Assembly (NCBI GenBank): GCA_964609495.1
Contig: CAZSTA010000048.1
Span: 1 to 20,443, forward strand
Reading direction: 5' to 3'
From: CAZSTA01 sp964609495 [NCBI: uncultured bacterium]
GTDB lineage: Bacteria; CAZSTA01
Length of the DNA: 20,443 nucleotides
Position numbers and translations under genes: made by a program. Below are positions 1 to 8,720 of the stretch, in pieces. The notes under the pieces are model-generated. The model was not told where the DNA came from and made no database searches. It saw nothing but the letters and a program-made list of their open reading frames with translations. The first letter of the stretch is position 1, and each line of letters begins with the position of its first letter.

Positions 1-74
1 AGAAACTCCCTTATTATATATTGACCGAATTTCTAATTGTGGAGATACTTATTTTCAGATACTCCGTAAAGGTG
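1..74. other. Non-coding left edge, downstream of the M24 peptidase gene
   Basis: No gene is visible. On the minus strand it contains a TATAAT hexamer (plus-strand 13-18) followed by AAGGGAG, which could be a -10 element for the next gene beyond the window, but no good -35 hexamer sits 16-18 bp upstream. A 7-bp direct repeat (AGATACT at 43-49 and 57-63) is present and of unknown meaning. In many genomes an aroQ-pepP/Q pair is followed by efp; that cannot be checked here. Confidence 0.4.
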
Positions 75-1151
75 CTAATTAGCAACTACCGTCAATTCTT
101 TAGGAGTATTACTCAGAATTTCACATCCTTCCTCAGTTACCAATACCAAATCCTCGATACGCGTTCCGCCCCAGTCCGGGATATAAATACCAGGTTCAAT
201 CGTTATTATCATCCCTGCCTCTAACACATCTTTGCTTTGAGAGGATACTCTGGGCCCCTCGTGAACTTCCAATCCAACTCCATGCCCCAAGCCATGCCCA
301 AAGTTATCCTTATAACCTCTCTCGTTGATTATATCCCTAGCGACCTTATCTAGTTCCACACAGCTCTTCCCCACCCTAACTTCCTTCAGAGCTAGAAGCT
401 GTGCCTCTAGGACGATATTATATATCTCCCTCTGTTTATCATCGACTTCCTCCAAGAAGACCGTTCTAGTCATATCAGAGCAATACCCGTCGTGAATCGC
501 TCCCATATCGATCGTCACCGCCTCTCCTGCCTTCATCACTTTATCGGAGGCTACTCCGTGAGGTAGTGAGGAACGATGACCAGAAGCTACTATGGTATCA
601 AAAGAAGCTTTTGATGCGCCTTTCCTCTTCATAAAATATTCTAGCTCGGCGGCGATCTCCAATTCTACCGCTCCATCTTTTAATAAACCTAGGATATGAG
701 CAAAAGCTTCATCCGCTATCTGGGCAGCTTTTCTGATCTTTTCTATCTCCTCTGATTCTTTTTTCAGGCGCAAAGGCTCTATCATATCGAGTAAGGATAC
801 AAGTTCTACCGGTGATAATTTCTCCGTCCATTCCTCATATTGATGGTGGGAGATATGAGCGGATTCCACTCCCAATCTCTTAATATCCTCTCTCTTGAGC
901 AGATCGGATAAAGTATCGGTAATTTTATCTCCCTGTCGAACGACTTCGAACTCTTCCGTCTGTTTCTCCGCCTGTTCCGTATAGCGAAAATCCGTTACTA
1001 GCAACTTGCTATCGGGAGTGATCAGAGCCATCCCCGCGGATCCTGTGAAGCCCGTTAGATATCTTCTATTTTCTACTTTAGATACTAACAGTCCATCGAT
1101 ATTATTCTCATCGAGCTTCTTATAGAGTTCATTCCACTTCGCTTCGTTCAT
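75..1151 (-). CDS. M24 family metallopeptidase, Xaa-Pro aminopeptidase-like (PepP/PepQ type)
   Basis: Cytoplasmic dinuclear-metal peptidase expected to cleave X-Pro bonds in peptides. The 358 residues are the normal length for the short bacterial form. An N-terminal creatinase-type domain (about 5-125) is followed by the pita-bread catalytic domain (about 135-350). The five expected metal ligands are visible: Asp215 (in TIDMG), Asp226 (in SDMTRT), His290 (in GHGLGHGVG), Glu319 (in TIEPGIY) and Glu333 (in RIEDLV). Its ATG lies 23 nt inside the end of aroQ, and AAAGGAG stands just ahead of it within aroQ, so the two are probably translationally coupled. Whether it acts as aminopeptidase P or as a prolidase cannot be decided from sequence, so no symbol is given. 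Confidence 0.93.
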   Translation of the reverse strand: MNEAKWNELYKKLDENNIDGLLVSKVENRRYLTGFTGSAGMALITPDSKLLVTDFRYTEQAEKQTEEFEVVRQGDKITDTLSDLLKREDIKRLGVESAHISHHQYEEWTEKLSPVELVSLLDMIEPLRLKKESEEIEKIRKAAQIADEAFAHILGLLKDGAVELEIAAELEYFMKRKGASKASFDTIVASGHRSSLPHGVASDKVMKAGEAVTIDMGAIHDGYCSDMTRTVFLEEVDDKQREIYNIVLEAQLLALKEVRVGKSCVELDKVARDIINERGYKDNFGHGLGHGVGLEVHEGPRVSSQSKDVLEAGMIITIEPGIYIPDWGGTRIEDLVLVTEEGCEILSNTPKELTVVAN

Positions 1152-1596
1152 TACTATCTCCTTTCCTTTTGGCTATCTCTATCACCGCTCTTAAACCCAA
1201 TAGATAGCTATCTATCCCAAAACCGGATATTTGTCCGATTGCTACTGGCGCTATCACCGAATTGTGACGAAATCCCTCTCTAGCATAGATGTTCGATAGG
1301 TGAACCTCCACTGTTGGCAAGCCGACACCAGCAATAGCATCCCTAATAGCGATACTATAGTGAGTGTAAGCCCCAGGATTGATCACTATCGCGTTAGCCT
1401 CCTGTTCGGCTTTTTGAATTATATCTATTATCTCTCCTTCATAGTTGGATTGGAATATCGTAATCTCTACCTTTTCCTTCTCGGCTAACTCAGTTAGAGC
1501 CTTGTTCACCTCTTGAAGGGTGAAAGTTCCGTAGATCGATATCTCTCTAGTTCCTAATAGATTCAGGTTTGGGCCATGAATAACGAATATCTTCAC
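1129..1596 (-). CDS. aroQ: 3-dehydroquinate dehydratase, type II
   Basis: Third step of the shikimate pathway: dehydration of 3-dehydroquinate to 3-dehydroshikimate in the cytoplasm; the family forms dodecamers. At 155 aa it has the standard length. Diagnostic motifs are present: [12 protein letters not shown] at the N terminus, Tyr22 of the active-site lid (IYGTF), [25 protein letters not shown], and the [14 protein letters not shown] block with His99 and Arg110. The start is GTG, directly abutting the TAG of aroKB with no spacer, and an AAGGGG Shine-Dalgarno lies in the last codons of aroKB, which supports this start. The 3' end overlaps the M24 peptidase gene. Type II enzymes are unrelated in fold to type I AroD. 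Confidence 0.96.
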   Translation of the reverse strand: MKIFVIHGPNLNLLGTREISIYGTFTLQEVNKALTELAEKEKVEITIFQSNYEGEIIDIIQKAEQEANAIVINPGAYTHYSIAIRDAIAGVGLPTVEVHLSNIYAREGFRHNSVIAPVAIGQISGFGIDSYLLGLRAVIEIAKRKGDSNERSEVE

Positions 1597-3192
1597 CTAT
1601 ATCGCCCCTTGCAGTAGCAAAGCTTTTCTAATTATATCCTCTGGGACGTCATCAGTTATCATAACCTCACCTACATCTTTAAGGAGAATATATCTTAGTT
1701 TGCCCCTAATCCTCTTTTTATCCAATCGCATAGCGGTTAGGATATCTTTAGCTTTCAGTCCTTCTATACAGGTTGGAAGCCCAATTTTTGTTAGTAATTT
1801 GGATAGTCTATCGCTTATTCCTAACGGACATAACTCCGACATCTCGGATATCCTGCTTGCTCCTATCATTCCAATAGCTATCGCTTCTCCGTGTCTATAC
1901 CTCTCGAAATCCGTTATTGCCTCTATAGCATGCCCGATGGTATGACCGAAGTTCAGAATAGCCCTTATTCCCGCTTCCTTCTCATCCTTCTCAACAACTT
2001 CGGCTTTGATCTCTAAGGAATGGAATATAGTATCGGATATGAACTCAGATCTTAGAGATAATATCTGCTCTATATTCCTCTCTAGATACTCGAAGAACTC
2101 CTTATCAACTATCAATCCATGCTTTATAACTTCGACTAATCCGGCTTTCAGCTCCCTCTCCGCCAAGGTTTTCAAGGTGATAGGGTCTATGAGGACTAAG
2201 CGAGGCTGATAGAAAGCTCCAATCATATTTTTCCCTCGCGGATGATTGATCGCGGTCTTCCCTCCTACACTGCTATCGACTTGAGCTAAGAGAGTAGTGG
2301 GAACTTGAACATAGGGAATGCCACGCATATAGGTAGCCGCTACGAAGCCAGCTAGATCTCCTATAACTCCTCCTCCTAAAGCCACGACTGTTGAAGTTCT
2401 ATCCATCTCGAAGTCCAACATCTCATCATAGAGTCTGCTAGCAGACGAGAGGGATTTCGCCTCCTCACCGTCAGGAACTTCCACCACCTCGACTTCAAAA
2501 CCCGCTCTTCCTAGTGATTCTTTTACTACTGCTCCATACAATTTATTAACTAAGGGGTTAGATACGAGCAAAGCCTTTCCCTTGAGTCCAAAACGTCGCA
2601 TAGCAAAACCCAACTCTGCTAAGCTATCATCCCTGATTATGATCTGATAACTGCGCTCTTCTAATTCAACAGTTATAGACTTTATCGACTCAAGATATTT
2701 TAATATCTCGTCGGCAACTTCCGATATGGATAGATTGGAGGTATCGACTATATAGTCAGATTGAGCGTAAAAGCCCATTCTTCTTTCCATGAGCTCTTTA
2801 ATACGCCGATCTGGATCCTCCCCTGTCAGGAGTGGTCTTTTTCCCTCTTTTAAAGTTCTCTCCCTTATAACCCCTGGAGAAGCGGACAAACAGATGATAG
2901 TCCCGTTTCTCCTTAAATTATCTCTATTCTCGTGATCTATAATAGCTCCTCCTCCAGTAGCGATGATCCGTCCCTCTAGTTTCGATACTCTTTCGATGAT
3001 CTCCTTCTCCAGACGCCTGAAGTAAGCTTCTCCCTTCTGAGAAAATATCTCGGAGATAGTCTGCTTCTCTTGAAGTTCTATTAAAGAATCCGTATCGACT
3101 AGTTCTATATTGAGCCTTCTAGCCAACTCCATTCCCACTTCGGTCTTTCCAGTTCCCATAAATCCAGTTAAAACTATATTCTTCATAGACAT
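1597..3192 (-). CDS. aroKB: Fused shikimate kinase / 3-dehydroquinate synthase
   Basis: Bifunctional shikimate-pathway protein of 531 aa. Residues 1-170 are shikimate kinase (shikimate plus ATP to shikimate 3-phosphate), with Walker A GFMGTGKT (10-17), the DTD substrate motif (33-35), the ATGGGA loop (78-83) and lid KRPLL (118-122). Residues 172-531 are 3-dehydroquinate synthase (DAHP to 3-dehydroquinate; NAD and a divalent metal), with DGEEAKS (241-247), GGGVIGDLAGFVAATYMRG, PTTLLAQVDSSVGGKT, GLVEVIKHGL and the metal-binding FGHTIGHAIE. The fusion joins steps 2 and 5. The translated start MSMKN has only a poor Shine-Dalgarno, and the second Met (codon 3) is equally possible. A TATAAT hexamer lies 28 nt upstream. 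The stop codon abuts the aroQ GTG. Confidence 0.95.
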   Translation of the reverse strand: MSMKNIVLTGFMGTGKTEVGMELARRLNIELVDTDSLIELQEKQTISEIFSQKGEAYFRRLEKEIIERVSKLEGRIIATGGGAIIDHENRDNLRRNGTIICLSASPGVIRERTLKEGKRPLLTGEDPDRRIKELMERRMGFYAQSDYIVDTSNLSISEVADEILKYLESIKSITVELEERSYQIIIRDDSLAELGFAMRRFGLKGKALLVSNPLVNKLYGAVVKESLGRAGFEVEVVEVPDGEEAKSLSSASRLYDEMLDFEMDRTSTVVALGGGVIGDLAGFVAATYMRGIPYVQVPTTLLAQVDSSVGGKTAINHPRGKNMIGAFYQPRLVLIDPITLKTLAERELKAGLVEVIKHGLIVDKEFFEYLERNIEQILSLRSEFISDTIFHSLEIKAEVVEKDEKEAGIRAILNFGHTIGHAIEAITDFERYRHGEAIAIGMIGASRISEMSELCPLGISDRLSKLLTKIGLPTCIEGLKAKDILTAMRLDKKRIRGKLRYILLKDVGEVMITDDVPEDIIRKALLLQGAI

Positions 3193-3402
3193 TTTGCAGT
3201 TCGGAAACCCCCATATTAATATTATAAGGTATAACCAAACTTTTAATCGAGGAGAGGAGAACTGCCCTCCTTTCTCTTTAGATAATACTTAACAATCTCA
3301 TCCATCTGCGATATATATAAATTGTCTTTGAAAAGAGCCTGGCGTTGAGTTATAAATTATGCTCCCGTCCTTCGGTTGTGGGGTTACTTACTGCCCCTTT
3401 TC
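3193..3402. other. Intergenic region between aroC and aroKB
   Basis: 210 bp without a recognised gene. On the minus strand it holds a TATAAT hexamer near aroKB (3221-3226), a weak AGGAG/CTCCT inverted repeat, and a 20-codon ORF (3305-3243). The frame of that ORF stays open upstream for another 17 codons to a TAA, without a standard start codon. The peptide looks protein-like but I do not recognise it, and there is no Shine-Dalgarno ahead of its ATG. No convincing terminator follows aroC: GGGG and CCCC can pair, but the stem is only 4 bp. Confidence 0.4.
3221..3226 (-). promoter_or_regulatory. Possible -10 element upstream of aroKB
   Basis: A perfect TATAAT on the minus strand, 28 nt before the aroKB ATG. 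No -35 hexamer resembling TTGACA is found 16-18 bp upstream, so this may be a weak or activator-dependent promoter, or chance in an A+T-rich spacer. Confidence 0.3.
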
Positions 3403-4557
3403 TTAAAACTTTCTAACATAACTCATATAGTTTCGGAAGTTATTTTTCATCTCATCTAAGCTATCTCCTCCAAACTTCTCCAGCATCGCCTCGGCTATCT
3501 CTATAGTTACCACCGCCTCTCCCACAACTCCCGCCGCAGGGACTGCGCACACATCCGCTCTCTCCTTAGTCGCCTCGAAAGACTCCTTAGTCTCTATGTC
3601 TATCGAATGTAGCGGCTTTGATAGAGACGGTATAGGCTTCATCGCCGCCCGGAGGATTATCGGTTCTCCATTAGTGATACCTCCCTCTAATCCTCCCGCG
3701 TTATTGGACCTTCGATAGAATCCACCTTTCCGATAGAATATTTCATCGTGTATTTGGGAGCCTCGTCTATCAGCTACTTGGAATCCTAAACCTATCTCCA
3801 CGCCCTTGATCGCAGGGATGCTCATCAGAGCTTGGGCTAACCTCCCATCTAATCGTCTATCCCAGTGGGTATGACTGCCCAACCCGATCGGGGGATTAAG
3901 CACGACTACCTCAAATATCCCTCCCAGAGAATCCCCCTCCTCCTTAGCTCTATCTATCTCCTCGATCATCTCTCCTTCTGCGATCTTATCGGCGCAGCGA
4001 AGAGGGGAATTTTCCGCTCGCTCCCTTATCTCCTCCCAGTTCGCGAGCGAACTGGGAACGACTTCGCTCTTGCCGATCTTGATTACGTGGCTGAATATCT
4101 CGATATCGAATTCAGCTAGCAACTTCCTAGCTATAGCTCCAATGGCAACCCGGATGGCGGTTTCTCTAGCGCTAGCCCTCTCCAGAATATTTCTAATATC
4201 CCGCTGATTATATTTAATAGCTCCCGCCAGATCGGCATGACCAGGGCGAGGTCTAGTTACCTTCCTGCCCTTCTCAATCGAGGAGGGCGACATAGCATCC
4301 TTCCAATTATCCCAATCCCTATTTTCAACAAGAAGGGAAATGGGGCTGCCAAGAGTCTTTCCACCTCTTACCCCTGCTAGGATTTGGACTCTATCCTGCT
4401 CGATCTTCATTCTCTCCCCTCTCCCATATCCCTTCTGACGACGCCCTAATTGAAGATCGATATCTTCAGCAGATATACCGAGGCCAGCAGGCACTCCCTC
4501 TATAATAGCGACTAGACATCTTCCGTGCGATTCTCCCGCGGTAAGGAAACGAATCAT
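3403..4557 (-). CDS. aroC: Chorismate synthase
   Basis: Last common step of aromatic biosynthesis: converts EPSP to chorismate using reduced FMN, in the cytoplasm, as a tetramer in known family members. At 384 aa it has the usual length. Family signatures are intact: TAGESHG (6-12) with the catalytic-region His11, [13 protein letters not shown] (38-50), RPGHAD (104-109) with His107, RASARETA (128-135), and the C-terminal [13 protein letters not shown] block followed by the R.AMKPIPS loop. The ATG is preceded by GAGGGAAGAG. The gene lies 81 nt downstream of the secretin gene, separated by a hairpin, so it may start a new transcription unit or be expressed by readthrough from the pilus operon. 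Confidence 0.97.
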   Translation of the reverse strand: MIRFLTAGESHGRCLVAIIEGVPAGLGISAEDIDLQLGRRQKGYGRGERMKIEQDRVQILAGVRGGKTLGSPISLLVENRDWDNWKDAMSPSSIEKGRKVTRPRPGHADLAGAIKYNQRDIRNILERASARETAIRVAIGAIARKLLAEFDIEIFSHVIKIGKSEVVPSSLANWEEIRERAENSPLRCADKIAEGEMIEEIDRAKEEGDSLGGIFEVVVLNPPIGLGSHTHWDRRLDGRLAQALMSIPAIKGVEIGLGFQVADRRGSQIHDEIFYRKGGFYRRSNNAGGLEGGITNGEPIILRAAMKPIPSLSKPLHSIDIETKESFEATKERADVCAVPAAGVVGEAVVTIEIAEAMLEKFGGDSLDEMKNNFRNYMSYVRKF

Positions 4558-4579
4558 CGTCTCTTCCCTCTACAAAGAT

Positions 4580-4605
4580 AAAGACGGCACTTTAGCGCCG
4601 TCTTT
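4580..4605 (-). terminator. Strong hairpin between pilQ and aroC (terminator or attenuator)
   Basis: On the minus strand AAAGACGGC pairs perfectly with GCCGTCTTT, and a G-U and a C-G pair extend the stem to 11 bp around a UAAA tetraloop. The G-U pair forms only in the minus-strand transcript, which matches the direction of the genes. The stem is followed by a U-rich stretch (UUUAUCUUUG). It fits an intrinsic terminator of the pilus operon. It lies only 22 nt upstream of the aroC ATG, leaving no room for a promoter in between, so partial readthrough or attenuation of aroC is an alternative. Confidence 0.65.
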
Positions 4606-4638
4606 CGGTCTGATTTCTTCCGCTTTCAAATTATCTTA

Positions 4639-6327
4639 TCATCTAGAAGGTAGAATATGAGGAGTAACTAAGATCAACAACTCTAACTCCTTCTTTCTAT
4701 CCTTGCTATCTCTGAACAACTGTCCTAGAATCGGCAGATCTCCCAAGAAAGGAACCTTAGTTACATCTTTGAATATCTCCGTAGCTTGGAGACCACCGAT
4801 TACTACAGTATCCCCATTTTTTACCATAATCGAGGTCTCAGCCTCCCTTGTTGAGACCTGACTCAAGCCAACTTCCAACTGCTTAATGGTGCTGACTTCT
4901 GGATGTAAGATTAAAGTGATGTAACCATCAGGATGAACTCGAGGTGTCACTGCCAGTTTAACACCCGCCTCCTCCGCAACGACCTGACCAGCGATGCTCA
5001 CCTTTATCCTTTCACCACTCAGCACCCTAGCCTCTTGATTATTTGTTGCCGCTATAACACTATGGTTAAGCTGTTTAGCATCTCCCGTAATTTCCATAGC
5101 TCTCAAGGCCACGCCTAAACTAGGTATCAAGTTCTGGGTGGGATCGAACACTGCGATACTTCGATTTATTACTTTGCTTATCAATCCCGTAGCCGCATCG
5201 ACGATTTCGGTAACTGGATTGATCGCAAAGGCAAATTTGCCTGAGACAACTTGCCACTCTATACCAAGCTCTCTGGTGGCCTCGCTGCTGACCTCCTCGA
5301 CCTTGACCTCGATAAGGACCTGAGGCTCAGGTTTATCCAACTTCATTATCAGGTCCTTAGCTTCAGCGATATCGCTTTCTCTACCGCTGATTACAATGAT
5401 ATTACTATCTCGAACTGTAGATGTTCCAGCTCCAGCGCCTATAGTATAAGCGGCGGAGAGGACGTTCTCACCGAATATCTGTCCAATTACTACTTGGACA
5501 TCAGTGGGGCTGGCATAATTCAAGGTAATTGCTTCGGTAACAGGTTTGTCATATTTTCTCTCTAATCTGTCTGGAAGGGAGACTATGTAGGTATCTCCAA
5601 TCTTTCTATAGCCGTATCCATGAGTCTTTAAGATTAATTTCAAAGCCTCCTCAAACTCCATATTGTTCAGCGTTATCGTCACCAATCCCACCACTGTTTG
5701 ATCGGGTATTATATTGACCCTAGATAATCTAGCTAGAGTTCGAAGAACATCCTTTATATCGATCTCCCGAAAATCTAAGAAAGGTATTATCTTAGAGCCG
5801 CCCTCCCCCTCTATTATCGGTAATTCTTTAGGCTGCTCTTCCACTTCAGTTACTGAAGGAGCAGCAGCCATCTCCTCCATCTCCCTCTTCTCTTCGGGGA
5901 TCTCAGCTTGGACAGCTTCTTGAGAAGGAGGCTTAAAAACGGATATCTTCAGAATTTCTCTATCTGGAGAGGGTTCGATCTCATAATTAGTCCAACCGGA
6001 GGTACGAAACTCTATCCTCGCTATATTAGGTTGAACGCTCAACTGATTGACGGTAACCCTGTCTATCCAATTCAGATCCGTAGGTAGGCTAAGGGGAGAG
6101 GCTCCCAGTATTCCTCTAACATCAACTAGTAGCCTACTGGGTTTCTTTAGTTGTTGAACCTCATAGGTTATAGGACCAATCGAGATCACACTCACTACTA
6201 CCTTGTCAACAAAGGTTCTAACCTTGACCTCGGTGATCAAGGCAGCCTTCTGATCAGCTAAAGCAGAATTAGAAATAGACATTGTTAGTATCCCTATAAT
6301 TAGACCTATCATTAAGATCCGTCTCAT
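4639..6327 (-). CDS. pilQ: Type IV pilus secretin PilQ
   Basis: Outer-membrane secretin forming the channel through which the pilus leaves the cell. The 562 aa begin with a signal peptide (about 1-24, cleavage after ALA). A single AMIN domain (about 28-130; possible peptidoglycan binding) is followed by a charged, Glu/Pro-rich linker (131-175). Next come an STN/N0-type domain (about 180-250), an N1/secretin_N domain (about 264-332) and the secretin barrel domain (about 335-560). The last contains the signature VPFLGDLPILGQLF (525-538) and ends with ILVTPHIL. Its ATG overlaps the TGA of the PilP-like gene (ATGA). One AMIN domain makes it shorter than Pseudomonas PilQ (about 710 aa). It is last in the pilus operon. 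A secretin implies a diderm envelope. Confidence 0.93.
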   Translation of the reverse strand: MRRILMIGLIIGILTMSISNSALADQKAALITEVKVRTFVDKVVVSVISIGPITYEVQQLKKPSRLLVDVRGILGASPLSLPTDLNWIDRVTVNQLSVQPNIARIEFRTSGWTNYEIEPSPDREILKISVFKPPSQEAVQAEIPEEKREMEEMAAAPSVTEVEEQPKELPIIEGEGGSKIIPFLDFREIDIKDVLRTLARLSRVNIIPDQTVVGLVTITLNNMEFEEALKLILKTHGYGYRKIGDTYIVSLPDRLERKYDKPVTEAITLNYASPTDVQVVIGQIFGENVLSAAYTIGAGAGTSTVRDSNIIVISGRESDIAEAKDLIMKLDKPEPQVLIEVKVEEVSSEATRELGIEWQVVSGKFAFAINPVTEIVDAATGLISKVINRSIAVFDPTQNLIPSLGVALRAMEITGDAKQLNHSVIAATNNQEARVLSGERIKVSIAGQVVAEEAGVKLAVTPRVHPDGYITLILHPEVSTIKQLEVGLSQVSTREAETSIMVKNGDTVVIGGLQATEIFKDVTKVPFLGDLPILGQLFRDSKDRKKELELLILVTPHILPSR

Positions 6328-8714
6328 CTTCCTTCACCACCTAGCTCTAAAATATATTTGTAACCACTTTTAATCAGAGTTACTTTATCCGCAGTTATGT
6401 CAGCTATCACGAATCCGCTAGTTCCGATCGTCTCTCCCTCTCTCAATATATATACTCTCTCGCTAGTCTCGATTATAGCTAAGGTAGATTGCTCATCTAC
6501 TACTACTCCAGCTAATCTGAACTGACTCGCTATCTTCCTTAAGGAAGCTATTCTCTCCTCCTCTTCTGTCAGAGATATCTTCTCCGCAGGTTTATCAGAA
6601 GGAGCGATCTCCTCTCTCTTAGCCCCTTTCTCAACTAACCTTTGGGGACTCTTTGTCATCAGAGTATCCTCGGACCCCTTCTTCATAGTAGATTTGATAA
6701 CTCCGACTTCCTCTTTCTCGGGAGGTTTCTCTATTGGCTCGGAAGAGCGCAAGGTAATCGTTGATTTATCCTCTAATTTGGGAGTGGTTGCCTCTATCTT
6801 AATCACGCTCTCCGTGGATTTATCCGATATACTCACCTTCGGCTTAGCTTTACCTCTTAGAGGGGAATCCTCAGCTAGTGATATCGGATTTAGGGGTTTT
6901 TCCTTCAACTTTTCTACTTTCTGAGCGGCCTTCAGGCTACTCCCATTTTCTCCTAGTTTATCAGCGGGCTTAACGATCGTCACCAGACGCGCTCCTTCAA
7001 CAGGCTTATCCAGAGATATATCGAGCGATCTCTCAGAAGATTTATCCTCCAGCTTCTTTAACTGCTCCTCCAGCCTCACCTTCATGTCAAATTTCTCAGG
7101 CTGAACATCTGCTCTAACTTCTGCCTCTGGATTATCAGGGGTATTGAGCATCGCCACTTGAACGCCCTCAAGTGGCGTCTTCAGAAGAGTCTCGATCAGT
7201 TCCTCTCCTGATTTATCCTCCGCCTTCCTTAGCTCCTCTTCTTTTAACTGAGGTTTATCATTCATCTCCTTCAAATTCAATTGCTGCTCATCGTTATCGG
7301 TCTTTTCGGGAGGTTTATCCTCTAAGGTCTTAGCAGGGACTACCGGTGATTTTTCTAGCTTCTCCGTTGGTCTTAGGGGAAGACTCTCTATCAATTTCTC
7401 CACAATCTGAGCTGGTTCCTCCGCTATAGCGACTATCTCAGCCTTCTCGACCACGGGAGGCTGCTCTAGTACCGACTCCTCCTCTCTTACCTGAGTGGCT
7501 TCCTTCATTATAGGCTTTTTGGGATAGAGGAAGGAAGGCTTTCTCTCGGGAGTCTCCTCTACAGCCTCTTTCTCATAAGCGATGCCTCTCTTCAGACCGG
7601 AGATCGTGGTATAAGGTCTTGGTAAAGCAATCGGAGCTTTTGCTACCATCTCTTTGCTTATCGTGGGAACTTGAATAACTTCGACTTCCTTCAAAGTTGG
7701 TTTCACTATCGCGATAGCCTCGGGTACCTCTTCCGCCTCAATCTCCTCATAAATCGGGATTAGCTCTAGTTCCTCTTCTTCCATGATCTCTTTCTCCATA
7801 GCTATCGCTTCTGGAACGCTAGCCACAGTTATTCCCTCGGCTCCCAACTCCTTGAACTGTTTTCTGGATACTTTAGCTTGAGCCTGGACAGGAGATAAAT
7901 CAACCTTCCCGATCTCAGGTTGTCTGCTCTCATCCCGAGCGGTAGGTATAATAATAGGCTCTCTAGTTAGACCTATCACTACCTCACCTTCAAAAGGAAA
8001 CTCCTCAAAATATATCGCTTCCTCCTCTGGAGTAAGCTGGGGAGGAGTTTCGACTACTAAAGGTTTAAATGGATCGGAAGGGGTTTTGGAGATAAAAGTA
8101 GAGGCCTCTTCTCCCCCTTCCGTCAGCCTCTCCTCTTCCAGTTTCTCTATCTCAGCTATCGCCTCAGCACTTTCTAAGAGGGATTTCGCATCCTCATTTT
8201 TAGCAGCTATCTCTTTGCTCTCGAGATCTACCTCCCATTCGAAGATCGCCTCTGGAGTAACCTTGCCCTCCTTCTGAACTTTATAAACTACGATCATCTT
8301 CCCGGTAGCCTCGTCCTTTCTTACCTCCTCCGCTACCGGAGATTTGTATTTAGTAAGGATACTATCTTTAACCGCTTCCTCGGTGGGTAATCTGTATGCC
8401 TCTAGGATAGCTAGAGCCTGCTCCTTTTCTTCCTCGATCGTTACCCCTTCGGATTCCCCCTCTACTGATCCATCTGGAAACTCTGCTATCTCCGGAAGCA
8501 CCCCTCCCTCCTCCTCGTAAGAGACGACTGGAGGTTCGCCAGGTAAAGCTTGTTCCACCTTATCCTCCGAGGGCTTCGCGGCTACCTTTGTCGGTTGTTG
8601 AGCTGGGAGGGCCGTAGTTTTACCAGTACAGTTTACGAAAGCAAGGAGGGAATAGAATATAACATTAGCCACTAATAAGATCAATACTATTAATTTTCTG
8701 GGCTCACTGCGCAT
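6324..8714 (-). CDS. Oversized PilP-like protein (inner-membrane anchor, long charged spacer, C-terminal PilP/GspC-type domain)
   Basis: By position (between pilO and pilQ) and by its end, this is the PilP equivalent that links the PilMNO platform to the secretin. It has 796 aa, whereas classical PilP has under 200. A hydrophobic segment (about 8-27) reaches Cys29, but the preceding residues (FVN) do not make a good lipobox, so a membrane anchor is likelier than a lipoprotein. Residues about 93-185 look like a small folded domain (YKVQKEG..EAIFEWEVDL). About 190-720 is low-complexity, rich in Glu, Lys, Pro and Ser, with degenerate DKSxE / EDKPxEK repeats. Residues 725-796 match the PilP/GspC HR pattern (RLAGVV, LAIIET, VYILREGETIG, V.ADI..DKV.L). 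Its Shine-Dalgarno AAGGAGGT is formed by the last codons of pilO. The family call rests on the C-terminal 72 residues and on synteny. Confidence 0.75.
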   Translation of the reverse strand: MRSEPRKLIVLILLVANVIFYSLLAFVNCTGKTTALPAQQPTKVAAKPSEDKVEQALPGEPPVVSYEEEGGVLPEIAEFPDGSVEGESEGVTIEEEKEQALAILEAYRLPTEEAVKDSILTKYKSPVAEEVRKDEATGKMIVVYKVQKEGKVTPEAIFEWEVDLESKEIAAKNEDAKSLLESAEAIAEIEKLEEERLTEGGEEASTFISKTPSDPFKPLVVETPPQLTPEEEAIYFEEFPFEGEVVIGLTREPIIIPTARDESRQPEIGKVDLSPVQAQAKVSRKQFKELGAEGITVASVPEAIAMEKEIMEEEELELIPIYEEIEAEEVPEAIAIVKPTLKEVEVIQVPTISKEMVAKAPIALPRPYTTISGLKRGIAYEKEAVEETPERKPSFLYPKKPIMKEATQVREEESVLEQPPVVEKAEIVAIAEEPAQIVEKLIESLPLRPTEKLEKSPVVPAKTLEDKPPEKTDNDEQQLNLKEMNDKPQLKEEELRKAEDKSGEELIETLLKTPLEGVQVAMLNTPDNPEAEVRADVQPEKFDMKVRLEEQLKKLEDKSSERSLDISLDKPVEGARLVTIVKPADKLGENGSSLKAAQKVEKLKEKPLNPISLAEDSPLRGKAKPKVSISDKSTESVIKIEATTPKLEDKSTITLRSSEPIEKPPEKEEVGVIKSTMKKGSEDTLMTKSPQRLVEKGAKREEIAPSDKPAEKISLTEEEERIASLRKIASQFRLAGVVVDEQSTLAIIETSERVYILREGETIGTSGFVIADITADKVTLIKSGYKYILELGGEGR

Positions 8715-8720
8715 TGGACA

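Noticed and set aside
48-74. Terminator after the M24 peptidase gene.
   Set aside because: The apparent symmetry is a direct repeat (AGATACT twice), not an inverted one, so it forms no stem.
5138-5565. Plus-strand open frames of 60-104 codons opposite pilQ, and similar ones opposite other genes.
   Set aside because: They lie fully antisense to well-supported genes, have no family features or Shine-Dalgarno, and reflect codon bias of the true frame.
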